A stretch of DNA of 64,000 bases, taken from NCBI GenBank assembly GCA_037043015.1, contig CM073322.1, forward strand, positions 13,031,601-13,095,600, in the 5' to 3' direction. Within the stretch, counting starts at the first letter, position 1. Every line of letters begins with the position of its first letter. The translations under genes and the position numbers were made by a program. This DNA is from Bryum argenteum (Eukaryota; Streptophyta; Bryopsida; Bryales; Bryaceae). The notes beneath the pieces are model-generated. The model saw nothing but the letters and a program-made list of their open reading frames with translations. It was not told where the DNA came from and did not search any database. Positions 1 through 11,675 of the stretch are shown piece by piece.

Positions 1-976
1 CTTTCGCATGACTGTTGGAATTGCTACAAATTTGAATTCAAAACCATCAACCAATATTGCAAACGATACACATACAAGATGGAATTCACCTATTGCCTAT
101 GTTCCTTGAAACCAAACTTCCATGCATGTACACAATGTGAGATTCGGAAAGGAGAACAAGAACATGAGCTTCAGATTGAGAGTACATCGATCCAACAGAG
201 AGAAACTAGACAGATCCAATTCCGTAGCTCCATAGACAATTTAGATTGCTTGCAAGAAGCTCCTGCAGATTGTAGTGATTGCGGTTTAGTTGCTGTACAG
301 GTATCTGGAAGTGCGAATCTGCAGGATCAGTGGTTGGAGCCACGGCGGCAGCTTCACATCGGCATCGGCCTCCCAACAGCAAATCTTGTACGCAGCAGTG
401 CGAATCAAGGTCACCGTTTTCCATCGACAGGCAGCAAGAGTGTGGCGGGCGGTGACCCAACGGAGCAGAGAGGGCTTGCCGAAATCGTGGGAGACACTGA
501 CCGTCGGGTCCAGCGCGTGCTCGGAAGTGGCAGAGAAGGCACGGAGCACCGAAGGCTCGCCAAGTCGGTGAAGATGCGACGGCAGATCTCCCAAGTCTTG
601 ACGCGAGGTTCGGGATTGAACCCGTGGTGAGGACGGCGCGGCGATTCGGCGAGAGATCCGGAGGTGCGGTGCGGCGATCCAACGGAGGTCAACGTCAACC
701 TCGATCGGATCGATCCATCGGAGCAGCGGCCAAATCGCAGACGGCAAGTGGTGCAGCAGACCGCCTCGACTCTCCCTTGACCAGAGCGGTGATGCAGCCG
801 GTGGTAGCTCTGCTGGAACAAAGCGTGCTTGGGCAGCGACTGCATCCAAAATTGACCTTCAAGCTAAACAGCAGCTGCGTGCTTGGGCAGTTGGAAGAAA
901 TCTTAGTGAAGATCGAATTTGCCGATTATTGTCTTTGCTTGATCCCTCATATCTTTGTAGTCTTCCTGTGAGGAAA
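1..976. other. Unassigned region with a GC-rich block
   Basis: I recognise no gene here. About 320-800 is clearly more GC-rich than the flanks and leaves open frames on both strands, but none resembles a known family or has plant-like exon structure. It may be a 5' portion of the piggyBac element that follows, or unrelated host DNA. Confidence 0.4.
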
Positions 977-1123
977 ATGAGTAGAAAGTGGCCTACAAAT
1001 CCACAAGCAAATACATTTAGGCACCACTTCTACCGCCAAGCTGCACATGTTTTAGGGTGGAAAGAACAACACAATTTTGATCCCGAGTTCCTCAACATTG
1101 TAAGATCGGTTTGGCAAGACTAA
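977..1123 (+). CDS. Small hypothetical ORF upstream of the piggyBac gene
   Basis: ATG-initiated ORF of 48 aa ending TAA, four bases before the proposed first ATG of the piggyBac transposase. The composition is protein-like: rich in W, H and F, with a basic N-terminus (MSRKWP) and the segments FRHHFYRQAAHVLGW and FDPEFLNIVR. I do not recognise the family. A consensus-like donor (ATT|GTAAGA) lies inside the ORF, so it may be part of a longer spliced exon or an upstream ORF in the transposase mRNA. Low certainty that it is translated. Confidence 0.25.
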   Translation: MSRKWPTNPQANTFRHHFYRQAAHVLGWKEQHNFDPEFLNIVRSVWQD

Positions 1124-1127
1124 TAAA

Positions 1128-3847
1128 ATGCCGAAGCGTCGATCGCACAAAAGGGGGAAGCAGGTAATCTCTAATTCAATGACATACAAAATTCATGAGA
1201 ATTGAGTGTCCAACTTACCATGACTTTGTATCTTGTTCTTGCTAGATGGAGTGGGATGGGATTCCAATTCGCAAGAGTGGAAGATTGCAGCGATCTCCAC
1301 CTCCAAGCCCACCTCCACCAGAATCCCCACCTCCTGAAGTTCACGTTCATGTTCCAATCACAGATCTCCCTGACTTTGGATCTGGCGGTCTAACGTTCCA
1401 ATTCAATGATACAGATGAAGCATTTGATGGTCATTACTTGATGTCACAAGAACCTCCTAGCATTGAGTATGCTAGTGATGAATTCCTATGCTCGCATGAA
1501 TCTGACACTAATCTTGAAGGAGGCGGTCTAGAAGACATATTGTGGCCTCCGGAGATGCTTCTGCAGGCAAGAAACTATGGAATGAAACGATCGAAGAGGG
1601 CGCTGGAGAGTGACACAAGTTGCTTGGACGAAAATGAATCTGCAATTCGAGCGTTACGAGCTGTTGAACGGGCAGGAGGTGCGGGATCGAGCGCCGAAGG
1701 CGCCCTGGCAGGAGTCGCCGAGCGCGCTGAAGTTTTCGCCGAGGTCGCCTCTGCATGCGACATGGGGAGTTACGGGCTCGAGGCATCGGAGGTCGCCCGG
1801 ATTCGGCGATCGCAGGATCAAGGCGGCGGCGCGCGATGGGCGGACTTCTCCAACCGGGGGGAGAGGTTCGGCTCTTTGGCCGGGTACGTTTTGCGGGGCT
1901 CACTGCTCGGCGAGGCCGTATGTGTCCCTTTACCGGCCGCGATCGCTTCCTCCCTTACCGGCCGCCCCTATACTGCCCGCATCTTCCGCTGCGAGAGGAG
2001 GCCGGAAATTCACGCCTTTCTCCCTGGCATAACAGTGACGTATCCTAACTGGGACTATTTCACACAAGAAGAAAATGAGATGGAAGAAGAAGATAATAAT
2101 GAAATTCCATACCGCCGAACTAATGGTGTAAGACAAGGAAATGATAGCGAGGAATGTCCCGAATTTGGTAGTGATTTTGGAAGTGATGGGGAAGATGGAA
2201 ACATTGGCTTGCAAGATAATCAAACCGGTCTAAAGTGGGAATTTAGGGACGAAACGTGGAAGGATTCAAGTTTCTACTACCAACCCAACCCTTTGCCTTT
2301 TAGTGGAAGACCAAAGGGTCCTTCCACAAACTACCGTGGTGTTCCAACTTTCAAGACCTTGTTTGCTCTTTTTTGGACCCCGGTCATGTTGCAGTCCATT
2401 GTAAGAGAAACCAACCGCTATGCCAGTGAACCACTAGATGATCAAGGTAATACAAAAGGAGGCTCTAAGTGGGAGGATATGACTCACAATGAACTAAAGG
2501 CATTCATGGCACTAGCAATTTACATGGGTTTGAAACACCAACCTAACTACTACACATATTGGATGCAAAATAAACTATTTCGATGCCCCGTGATTTCTTC
2601 TATCTTGACTAGAGCTAGGTTCCAAGCACTTAGAAGATGCCTACACCTAACTAACATGCATGGAGTTTCTAGAGGTGACCCGGGCTATGACAAAATAGGA
2701 CAAACTAGATGGCTTGTAGATGCAATTAGAGAAAGATGTAAATTGGCATGGTGTCTTGGTAAGTATTTGACCGTCGATGAAATGATGATCCGCTACAAAG
2801 GTACGTATTCCCCTATCCGTCAATACATGCCTAAAAAAACCCCAAAAATGGGGCTTGAAGGTATGGTGTCTTGCTTGCTCCATTTCAAAATATGTGTATA
2901 ACTTTGAAGTATATTGTGGTAAAGAAAACATTGTTCTACCTTCTCTTGGTGAAATTGTTCAACATGCTCCTACAATTGGTGAAACTAACTTAGCCCAAAA
3001 TGTAGTTATGAGGCTAGTTGAGGGTCTTTGGAATTTAGGACATTGCATCACTATGGACAATTTTTTTTCGAGCATTAGCCTATTCACCTCTCTTCTAGCA
3101 CGTGGCATGTATGCTACAGGTACAGTTAGGCAAAACCGTATTGGGCTTCCCACAGATTTGAAGAACTTGGGAGCATTCAAGAATGTGCCTCAGGGCACCA
3201 CTCTATGGAGAATGCATGTAAGTCGTTCCATTTCTTCTCTAATGTGGAAAGATAAAAAACCTGTTCTACTAATTTCTACTCACAGCATGCCAATTCAAGC
3301 TCCATGTGAATTCCCTGTTGTTACGGTGCCTCGCCGAAATGGTGCTATTCGGGAGTTGGTTCAAACTTCTCCTATGTTGAAGGAATACACCACACACATG
3401 CGCGGGGTGGACGTAGCGGACCAACTCCGGGCCTCTTACTCATGTCAAGTACGAAGCCACAAGTGGTGGCATCGAATCTTCTTCTTCCTGTTGGATGTCA
3501 CCGTTGTAAATATGTATATTTTTTACTTGGAATGTGTGGCAAACTATAACCCTCGCAAGCCGGTCACTCCAATGACGCATCTCCAGTTCAAGCAAGGTCT
3601 ATGTGAGTATTTATTAGCAGATTGGCCAAAAAGAACACCACAACCTGCAAACATCATCCCGGGACCACACCGACCGATAATATGTGTTCCTACTCATACC
3701 ACATTACGTAGACAATGTGTTGTATGCAAGGTGAGGCAACCACATTATTTTTGTCGTAATTGTGGTGACAAATGGATGTGTCTAAATGAGGGTTGCTATG
3801 AGAGGTGGCATACGGCTTTGGCATTACGACGGCAACAACAACATTGA
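1128..3847 (+). pseudogene. piggyBac-like transposase (DDE_Tnp_1_7), one frameshift
   Basis: PiggyBac enzymes cut and paste DNA at TTAA sites. A 12-codon basic exon (1128-1163, MPKRRSHKRGKQ) can be spliced in phase across an 82-bp GT-AG intron to 1246. The main ORF then has a proline-rich N-terminus, an acidic stretch (about 2050-2200) and the DDE domain. Candidate catalytic aspartates lie in YLTVDEMMIRYKG, ITMDNFF and RGVDVADQLR. The C-terminus is a Cys/His-rich domain (CVVC, HYFCRNCG, CLNEGCYERWH) typical of piggyBac transposases. Around 2855-2870 the frame shifts by one base (KMGLEG to LKVWCLA, where the family has a continuous KxGxKVWCL stretch), so the element is inactive or the assembly has an indel. 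Positions 1640-2030 are unusually GC-rich. I could not find terminal inverted repeats or flanking TTAA. Confidence 0.85.
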
Positions 3848-3945
3848 TTATAGGTACGTTCCCAAAAAATTTCTATTTCCCTTTCAAATTACTTCTCAAA
3901 TTCTTTGCATTTTCAATTACATGCACTCATACAATTTTTGCTTTG

Positions 3946-4380
3946 CCTTTTTTTCTTTGCACTTGTTTCTTTGCATTTGTTTCTTTGCATTTTTGCGTTG
4001 CATTCTTATCTTTGCATTTTTTTCTTTGCATTTGTTTCATGGCTTTTCTGTCTTTGCATCTTTTTCATTGCATCATTTTCCTTTGCATTTGTTTCTTTGC
4101 ATCTTTTTCATTTGAATTTCTTGCTTTGCATTTTTTGCTTTGCATTTTTTATTTGCATTTGTTTCATTGCATTTTCGTCTTTGCATCTTTTTCTTTGCAA
4201 TTTTTTCTTTGCATTTGTTTCTTTGCATCTTTTTCATTTCCATTTTTTGCTTTGCATTTTTTTCTTTGCATTGTTTCATTGCATTGTTTCATTGCATTTT
4301 TTCCTTTGCATTTTTTCCTTTGCATTTTTTCCTTTGCATTTTTTTCTTTGCATCCTTTTCTTTGCATTTTTTTATTTGCA
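3946..4380. repeat. Pyrimidine-rich 13-14 bp minisatellite (TTTCTTTGCATTTG-like)
   Basis: About 30 imperfect copies of a unit close to TTTCTTTGCATTTG. The tract lies just after the piggyBac stop codon and ends in TTTGCAAACAG, which resembles a very long polypyrimidine tract with a 3' splice site. Because the unit has no stop codon in several frames, it produces long low-complexity Phe/Leu/Cys ORFs on + and Lys/Glu/Asn ORFs on -. I regard these as artefacts. Confidence 0.9.
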
Positions 4381-6084
4381 AACAGGGGTCACTATTAGCC
4401 CAATCTTCAGAAATAAAGTGACTGAGGCAGGAGCCACTGCGAACTGGAGTGGCCAGGAGACAACGGCTTTTACCGGCCTTCGGGTTGCCGGCCACTCACG
4501 GGCGAGCTGCTAGGACTACTCTACACGGCAACCGCAATCGCGAAAAGGCAACCCCCGCACTGCGGCCACCCAACGGACTGCTAAAATGAACGGAGTCGGC
4601 AACAACAGATCGGAGTCGCATTGCCCAAGGCGGCTTGACGGCATCGGCCTCCCCGGATCGGCAAACCGAGCGGCGCCCTCCCAATCTCGGCACCATCGCC
4701 GACCTTTATGCTCATGTTCACTCCCCATATTAGACCCCCTTTTGCATCTATAAATACCTTGGCCCCACAACCGACAATCTTTCGTGAGTCAGTAGTTATT
4801 ACTATAGTCCTTCCAATCGATAATGATCGAATGGGCCCGGGAAAGAATGAGAGACCCTAAATCACATGGCTGCCCACCTTGTATTACACTATATTCTCTT
4901 ATACATGGCTTCGATAATTCATAGAAATTTGAAATTTTGAAATTTTTCAAAAAAATTTGGATACAAATTTCCATCACTCATAAGGCAAGAATGCCACTGT
5001 TCAGTTTCTTGAAATTCAAATTTTTCATTTTGTGACGCAAGTTTTATCCTAAACAAGGTACAAACTGTAGTTTTTGACCTCCGGTTACGCCACAATTTTG
5101 ATGAGGGTTCAAAAGTCCAAATCGACGCCCAAAATTTTGCATGAGTATACTCAACTTGGTCTCCCACATGAAAAAAATTTGAGCATGAAGTTTGAGGTAA
5201 CAAGCATGCATTTCCACTTGCCACCATGTAGATAATGCCTCCCGGGCAAGGGCAAAAAAATGTTTTGAGTCAACTTTGAACGTTACGATCTCACACATGA
5301 AAAAAATCCAACGGTTGAAATTTGGATCAGTCCTTCTCAACTACGTTAGGTACAAGATCTTACGGTTGGACATCTAAAAATAGTATTTTTTTCTGGATCA
5401 CACCCCCGGGAGTGCATAGAGGTAGAAAACGGCAGTTTTTGGCCATTTCGGCTTCTTGCAACTCAAGGATTTTTAGGGGTTAACCCCCAAAGCTCCTTGT
5501 GTATTTTTGGGATCTCGAAACTTCAAAACCAAGGATGAGAACTAATTTTTTTCCCTTTTCTTAAGCCTCCAACTCATCTTCCAAGATCTTGTACACGAGA
5601 TAAATTTTAATAAATATTTTTGAAATTGACCGTCAAATGTATACCATTTGAAAGAATATAGTATCCAAATTTTGTCTCCCAAGTTTTATGGGCATTGTAA
5701 AGATTCTATCCAAAAATTTTGGAGCTACCCTCGTAGACTTGGTGAAAGTTTCAATTTAGGATACTTGAAAATGTAAGTAATGATTTGGTTGTGAAGATAT
5801 TCTCCAACATGGAATTTTTACAAAAAGTAATTTCAAATTTCCCCATTTCGGCTCTCAACCCAACGATTATCTTAGAAGCCTCAAAAATTGCAAGTTCGCT
5901 TTGCAGATTTGACCACATACAACTTATATGTATCGCAATACTCATGCCAAAATTAGCTCCATCATCTAGGCTGCCCAAAATTGCAAAAACCCAATTTTGG
6001 TACTTTTGGATCTTTACAGGTTAATTGAATTTTGATGGACTTATCTTCAAAGCTTTGTAGGCAATAGATTGTGACGACACATGT
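4381..6084. other. Intergenic: GC-rich block then decayed AT-rich repeat
   Basis: About 4430-4760 is a GC-rich block without a convincing ORF. From about 4900 the sequence is AT-rich and shares phrases (CAACCGTTG, TGTGAGATCGTAACG, CCATGTAG) with 15.1-16.9, 19.1, 28.1-28.5 and 53.2-53.5 kb, so it belongs to an old dispersed repeat family. A TTAGGGGTTAACCCCC junction lies at 5473-5488. No gene recognised. Confidence 0.5.
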
Positions 6085-6096
6085 TAAGGGAATCAA

Positions 6097-6464
6097 AAGG
6101 ACCACAAGCCTTGGCTTGGTGGTTGGGACTCATGGCACTCAATAAGAAGGTCGTGGGTTCCATTCCCCATGCCGGCGTGGTGCTCACCACTATAGGCCAC
6201 CCAATTGTTGTCGAGCGTCCTTGGACCTTGTTGTATGGGTACCTCAAAGCCCTTTGGGGGATACTATGTCAAATATCCTCAAGGCAGTAGTAACTAGGCT
6301 AGAAAAAACCAGCGTAGTTTTAGTGTCCACCCTCGAAATGGGGAAGTAGTATTGTTCCAATTTCCCCTTGTCCGGTGGCCATCGGGATATTAGCATTACA
6401 AACGGACACTTCATTCACGTCAGCCCCTTAGAAAGGGACCGGAGTTTCTATCTCTTTTCTATCC
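6097..6464 (+). mobile_element. tRNA-derived SINE with 12-bp target site duplication
   Basis: The head (about 6100-6165) looks like an RNA polymerase III promoter: an A-box-like TGGCTTGGTGG and a B-box-like GGGTTCCATTCCC. The body has GTATGGGTACCTCAAAG and related blocks that recur at 21.05-21.25 kb (reverse) and 42.26-42.5 kb. The element is bounded by the direct repeat TAAGGGAATCAA at 6085-6096 and 6465-6476, the expected product of LINE-mediated retrotransposition. The 3' end is T-rich and not poly(A). Confidence 0.7.
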
Positions 6465-6476
6465 TAAGGGAATCAA

Positions 6477-7557
6477 GTCAAGTTGGCATTGCCCAAAGAA
6501 AAAAATAAATTAGGAGTTTTATATTGATAAAAATATTTGTTGTTCGGATGTGTAATTTGAACCTTTTTTTAGTATTATTTTATGAAAACTTCGTGTGGCT
6601 CGTGACTTTACAAAATTCACCTCAGATATAAGCCTATTTTGACATAGAGGAAGACTTATAAGAAATACTTTGGTGGGATTCGAAATGAAGATATTTTTTC
6701 CACTTTTCATGTAAAGAGGTCCTACACTTTTCAAAGATTTGGTGCCACTTTTCACAATTTTATTGGGTGGTTATTGTTTGTAAGGAAATTGGTATAATAT
6801 TAGTCTAAGAGCTTTTCTTGCCATTTTTGTATGAAGAGGCTTTCCGTTTATGTCAAAAAAATGACCCTTTGTCGCTCTTTGTATGCCAAGGTCTTTAATT
6901 TTTTCATGGTTTTGGTGTGAATTATTACATTTTCAAAGGAAGGCTATGAGTTGGTGAAGGGAAATTTGCAATACTATTGAGCAAAAAAATTATCACTTGC
7001 AATTCTTTGAGTAAAAGGGATCTCACCTTTTTATGGCTATGATGTAGTACTTTGTAAAAAGGTTGTTATTTGATGAAGGAACCTTTGTTGACCCAAAAAG
7101 GCCAAATTTACAATATCATTCTTTACTTAAAAAAATAAAAACCTTGGTAAGCTACATATACCTTATTTTTGGAAAAATATTATTATTCAAGAATTTTTGT
7201 AAGTTTAGTTTCATAGACTGGGGACCATATGCACCAAACTAGGAACCAAATGTAAACTAGGGATCTTCACACACAGATGAACAACAATTGTGCTCCTTCG
7301 GTCTTCCGTGCATGATAATGCGGACGCAGCACCAAGTTGAATTGGGGACCAAACTCGAAAAACCATCAAAATCATGCACTTTTGAGTTTAGTCCCGAGTT
7401 CGATCTTGGAGTAAAAATTTGGTGCTCAGTTCGATGTTTGGTCCCTCGTCCGACCAAAACAGGGTGTTTTGGTCCCTAGTCCGTCGTACTTAGCAGATTT
7501 CTCTGATATTACAATTCAAAAAAGGAAGGGATGGACCATTCTGTGAAACGGGTGAGC
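6477..7557. other. AT-rich intergenic, no gene seen
   Basis: Low-complexity AT-rich sequence with only short chance ORFs. The phrase GGTCCCTAGTYCG and its variants suggest degraded repeats around 7220-7490. Nothing functional is recognised. Confidence 0.5.
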
Positions 7558-7561
7558 TTAA

Positions 7562-7815
7562 AGCTGGCCAGCGAGCTGGTCTCGGAGCCCCTCGACCCTA
7601 CCTGCCCGCCCGATCCTCTGCCCGGATAGAAAATCCATATTTCCTGTTTTTTGCATTTTGGAATGCCCTTTTGTGTTTTTTTAAAATTTTTACCCCATGG
7701 AACAATGGGTGACATCAACCATTAAAAAATTAGGGGGCAGATATACCCCAATTTTTATTTGGGGCATGGATTATTTGCCCCACGAGAGGCTCCGTGACCA
7801 GCTCGCTGGCCAACT
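7562..7815. mobile_element. TIR element (MITE) bounded by TTAA
   Basis: Ends are inverted repeats of about 36 bp: left AGCTGGCCAGCGAGCTGGTC onward, right its near-complement GACCAGCTCGCTGGCCAACT. TTAA sits immediately outside on both sides (7558-7561 and 7816-7819). There is no coding capacity. TTAA duplication is the signature of piggyBac-type insertion. Its right TTAA is the left TTAA of the next element. Confidence 0.6.
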
Positions 7816-7819
7816 TTAA

Positions 7820-8246
7820 CCCCTAAACGCCCAAGGGGGGGTAAAGCTCCTAACAATTGGTAATAATGCTGATTTTTTTGAAACTGCGTAAAAACAAATA
7901 AAAGATGAAAATGGAAAATCCAACGGTAGGATCTTCTTTGGAGCATGGCAATTAGTATGACCGCCAAGTTGCATGCCATTTGGAGCTATGGATTTCAAGA
8001 TCCATGCAAAAAAGGGGTGAAGATCACACCACCAAAACTTTCATGAAAAATCTCTTTCGCCCACTCTCACAAATTGAGGATCAAGGTTTTTACTATTTAT
8101 CCAAGGAGGGAGTAGAGTAAACCCACCGAGGAGTTCAGCAAAAAAAACGACGGATGAAAAATTGATGGGATGAAAGCGGGGTTGTACACCAAAGACGGAG
8201 CCTCACATCCAAAATGTCGAAAAACGACACCGTGGGCGCTTAAGGG
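7820..8246. mobile_element. piggyBac-like MITE, TIR CCCYTAARCGCCCAMGG
   Basis: A 427-bp non-coding element flanked by TTAA (7816-7819, 8247-8250). The left end CCCCTAAACGCCCAAGG and the reverse complement of the right end, CCCTTAAGCGCCCACGG, match at 14 of 17 positions. Ends beginning CCC next to TTAA fit known piggyBac termini. Its right-end sequence (ATGTCGAAAAACGACA) also occurs near 15830, so the family is repeated in the window. Confidence 0.65.
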
Positions 8247-8250
8247 TTAA

Positions 8251-9101
8251 GCAGATCCCTGTGAAACTCCATAAGCAGCTTTTCCTAGTCATTCCGGGGG
8301 CAAGCCTACCTCCTTCCCTGGTACCATTAAGATCGTTCAGAGAAGGCAAGTCCGGGCAGAAAAACAATCTACAAAACACCGGAGAGCCTGCCACGTGAAC
8401 CTGCCACCTCCTTGCATGCCCGCTGCCCGAGCTGCCCCACCCCCCGCCCACTCGATCAGTCTGTGTGTGCAGTCTTCCCCGTGAGTATCATAGCTTGCCA
8501 TTCTTCGTTCATGGCGCTCTGCGACCTCTCGTACTTGCACTTCCTTCTTCAAGCTCCTCAAAGGTAAATTTCGCTGCCCCTCACCACTCCAGTCCTCTTC
8601 CCCTAACAAAACCGCACAATCTCATTTTTTCCACGCTCAATTTGGTCCAAGTTCGAGCAAATTCCATCGTAAATCGCCCTTTCTTGCTTCCCCTTCAGTA
8701 AGTCAGAATTTGCGAATCTATTTGAGATTTTAGGTTTAGTCCGGGGTTTCCCTTTCCTGATTCTTTGTTCCCATTGCAGAATTTTGCACAATTGGACCGG
8801 ACGTAGAATTAAGAATGGCTTCAATTCATGATCATTAGGTCGTTCTCTCCTTTCCTGCAACTTTATAGAGAGTAGGAGCTAGGTGCAGTTTTGCGATCGT
8901 GAAGAGTTGCAGGTCTCGATGTACTTGACTCAGGGTTAGCCAATGTGAGTAGCGATAGTGTGATAGAGATAGTGAGCCTTTTGGGCGGGAAAAAGCAATA
9001 GATTCAAACTGGATCAGGGGGGAAACAAGCCGCAGCAGCTAGGGCTGCAGAGCATCAACTTCACACGGGGTCGACGTCGTAAGAGAGCGACGTTGGCGAA
9101 T
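8251..9101 (+). promoter_or_regulatory. Upstream/5' UTR region of the DREB2 gene
   Basis: No coding gene is seen between the MITE and the AP2 gene. The stretch becomes pyrimidine-rich and GC-richer from about 8370, as plant 5' UTRs often do. A GTAAGT-type donor at 8699-8704 and later CAG acceptors would allow a 5' UTR intron. I assign no transcription start or TATA box. Confidence 0.35.
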
Positions 9102-10958
9102 ATGCAACATGGCAACTCGGTTGCAGAGACGTTAGCGTGGTGGGCGAGTCAGAACGGAGGAGGAGGAGGTAGCGGGCGACCTTCGTCTTCCTCGGCGGCG
9201 GCACCATCGCAAGATCGTGCTGATTTCACTACCAACCATGGCCCTCGCAAGACGATTCGAAAAGCGCCTGCAAAAGGCTCCAAGAAGGGGTGTATGAAGG
9301 GGAAAGGAGGCCCTGAGAATGCTCAATGCCAGTACCGTGGAGTTCGTCAACGGACCTGGGGCAAATGGGTTGCGGAGATTCGAGAGCCGAACCGAGGCTC
9401 CAGACTTTGGTTGGGCACTTATGCTACTGCTGAAGAGGCTGCCCTTGCCTATGATGAAGCTGCTAGGGTTTTGTATGGCTCCAATGCCCTTCTGAATCTG
9501 CCTGACAAGGGCCCTAGTGCGGGATCTTCCTCCACACCTCCCTCCTCAGGAAGCACAGGTAAACCTCGGAAACCGTTCCGTTAGAATTGTCTTCAGATCC
9601 TATCGTGAAAGAATCCTTTAGTCTGGTCTGAAGAATCTCCACTTTGTAATGCCGAGGTTCATATTCATCACTTTTAAGTATCTGAACGTTGTGCTTTTGA
9701 TGGATGAACGTTGCAGTGGTCAACTAAGAGATCGCTTTGGTACATCGTTCAGAGATTACTTACTGTTAATGAATGCCTTCAGATTAACGACCTTCGTTTA
9801 TAATAAACTCATTGTTGTTTCAGAAAGAACTTGCTTCTTGAAAATGCTTGTTAATACACTTGGTAATAGGAGATAGGATGAGGTTTCTTAAGGTATTAGT
9901 GTCTTTTACATCACATCGAATTTCCTGCGGTGAGAAATGATTCGATGCCTACTATGACCAACCCTTGTCTGTAGTTTCGTTTTTAATTGTTCTTGTCTGC
10001 ATAATATGCTTCATTATTGTACGGGATAATGTGGGCTGCAGGAAAATTGGATGGAACCGTTTCCTATTTCTGAGTAGATTAATCGTATTGTTCCGACTGA
10101 CTTATTGCATGCACTAGAGTTTGTTGTAGTTATTACATTGTACTTGGTCTGGTTTGCTGTTGCTTTAGTAGGTACCTGGCCTACGAAAGCCCACTAACGT
10201 ACCTACTACTGATATACCGTTCTGAATTTGCCATGTGATGTGATTTGGCAGGTGATAACCCGTATTACAAGCAAGAGAATGGCAACGGGAAGTCCAACTT
10301 GGGGAACAAACAAGTCCCCAGAGTAAAGACAGTCTCACCACAGAGTGCAGCATCAGGGACGACACCCGATACACCAGAGGACGGGTTAGACACAGCAGAC
10401 TCAGGCTCACCCAAGCGACTAGCAGAGGCCATAGCCGCAGAGGTTTCTCGATCACCAAGGAGGTTGGCAGCAGAGGCGATTCTTCCCGAGTCTTCCAGCA
10501 GTTGGCTGGCCGACAACGAACTCGAGCTTCCAGAACCGAACCGAGCAGAGGATCTGGAGCAAGTTCGCGACGATGTTATTGAGTTCAACGACTTGCTCAA
10601 CGTGGACGACTTCGAACTTCCAGAACCTACAGAACCTAGGCGCTCCAACAGCGATTCCAGCACCATGACGGAGTCGAGCGCATTCTCGAAAGACCTTTGG
10701 GCCGACCTTGCTTGCCACATGACAATCTCAGACTCGAAGTTCGGGTCCGACATCTCGAATGACATCTCGAATGACAGCACCCTCACTGCCAACAACAACA
10801 TCGACAAGTATGGCTTGCCGATTGAAGACTTAGAGTTGGAGGATATGACTAGCGATGAGCATGAGCTTACCATGCCTACGTCGCCGGAGGTTGAGATGCT
10901 TGAGACTTCTTCCTTGATGTGTAAGAAGCAACCCTGGACGACATTGTTGCCGGATTGA
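9102..10958 (+). CDS. AP2/ERF transcription factor, DREB2 (A-2) type
   Basis: Likely activator of drought- or heat-responsive genes through DRE/GCC-type elements. Two exons: 9102-9558 and 10252-10958, joined in phase 1 (GT at 9559, AG at 10250-10251), giving 387 aa. I chose the ATG at 9102 because the longer frame upstream begins with TTG. Order: VAETLAWW (cf. VAERLKRW in DREB2 proteins); a basic nuclear-localisation block [20 protein letters not shown] (DREB2 hallmark); one AP2 domain with [38 protein letters not shown] and AARVLYG; then a long Ser/Asp/Glu-rich C-terminus with [18 protein letters not shown] and [12 protein letters not shown], a plausible acidic activation domain. The intron after the AP2 domain is 693 bp. 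Intact and clearly host. Confidence 0.92.
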
Positions 10959-11675
10959 CTTGCACAACACAACAAGGTTGGTTCGTTCTGCGATTGAAGC
11001 CTTTTCTACAACAGTAGTGATCATCTGAGTTTTTTGGGCACCTTTTTCCATGGAGATGTGCTTGTTGAGGAATCATCGTTACTCAGAGCGCGCATCTTGT
11101 AGCTTTACAGACAGACAGGGTAGTGCATGATCAGTTACTCTTTCCACAACCCATTCAACCCAAGTGTAATTTAACAGTTAGTTTTTCCCTCTAGCAACTT
11201 TGGAGTCCCATTCAAGTGGCAATGTCATTGCCCACATGTGAAGTTGTTAGAGTGTGGGGACGTTTTGAGTGGATCCACTTATTTCACAAAAAACTGTTTA
11301 TAAAGGATTCACTTTGCATTACACCTCTCCAGCAATCGACACTTGATATGATTGGAATATACACTTCTTATTGTTGAATATACAACCTCTTAATATGATG
11401 TGTGAAGTACCTTAATCCCATCGTAGCTTGACTTTGTTTGGTACCACCAGATCAGATCTACTAATTGTCATTATACCACTCAAGAAGGTCGATAACAAGG
11501 TACCATTTCAACCCCATTTGGAAACATCATTGCCCGCACATGTGCTCACATGGTTGCACGGTCACTAAACCTTTTTAGCCTCTAGATTGCTATAACACAG
11601 TAATTATAGTTTTATCTCCTGATGAGCAAGAAATTTCTCTGGTACTTTAATTGATACATCCTTTGGTTAATATGT

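Noticed and set aside
206..849. Overlapping ORFs of 140-190 aa on the minus strand
   Set aside because: Several frames are open at once in a GC-rich block, with no recognisable motif or splice structure.
3786..4513. Phe/Leu/Cys-rich and Lys/Asn-rich long ORFs on both strands
   Set aside because: Products of the stop-free CTTTGCATTT minisatellite; low complexity in every frame.
6100..6165. A functional tRNA gene
   Set aside because: A- and B-box-like motifs are present but I could not form a proper cloverleaf; the SINE explanation with a 12-bp TSD fits better.
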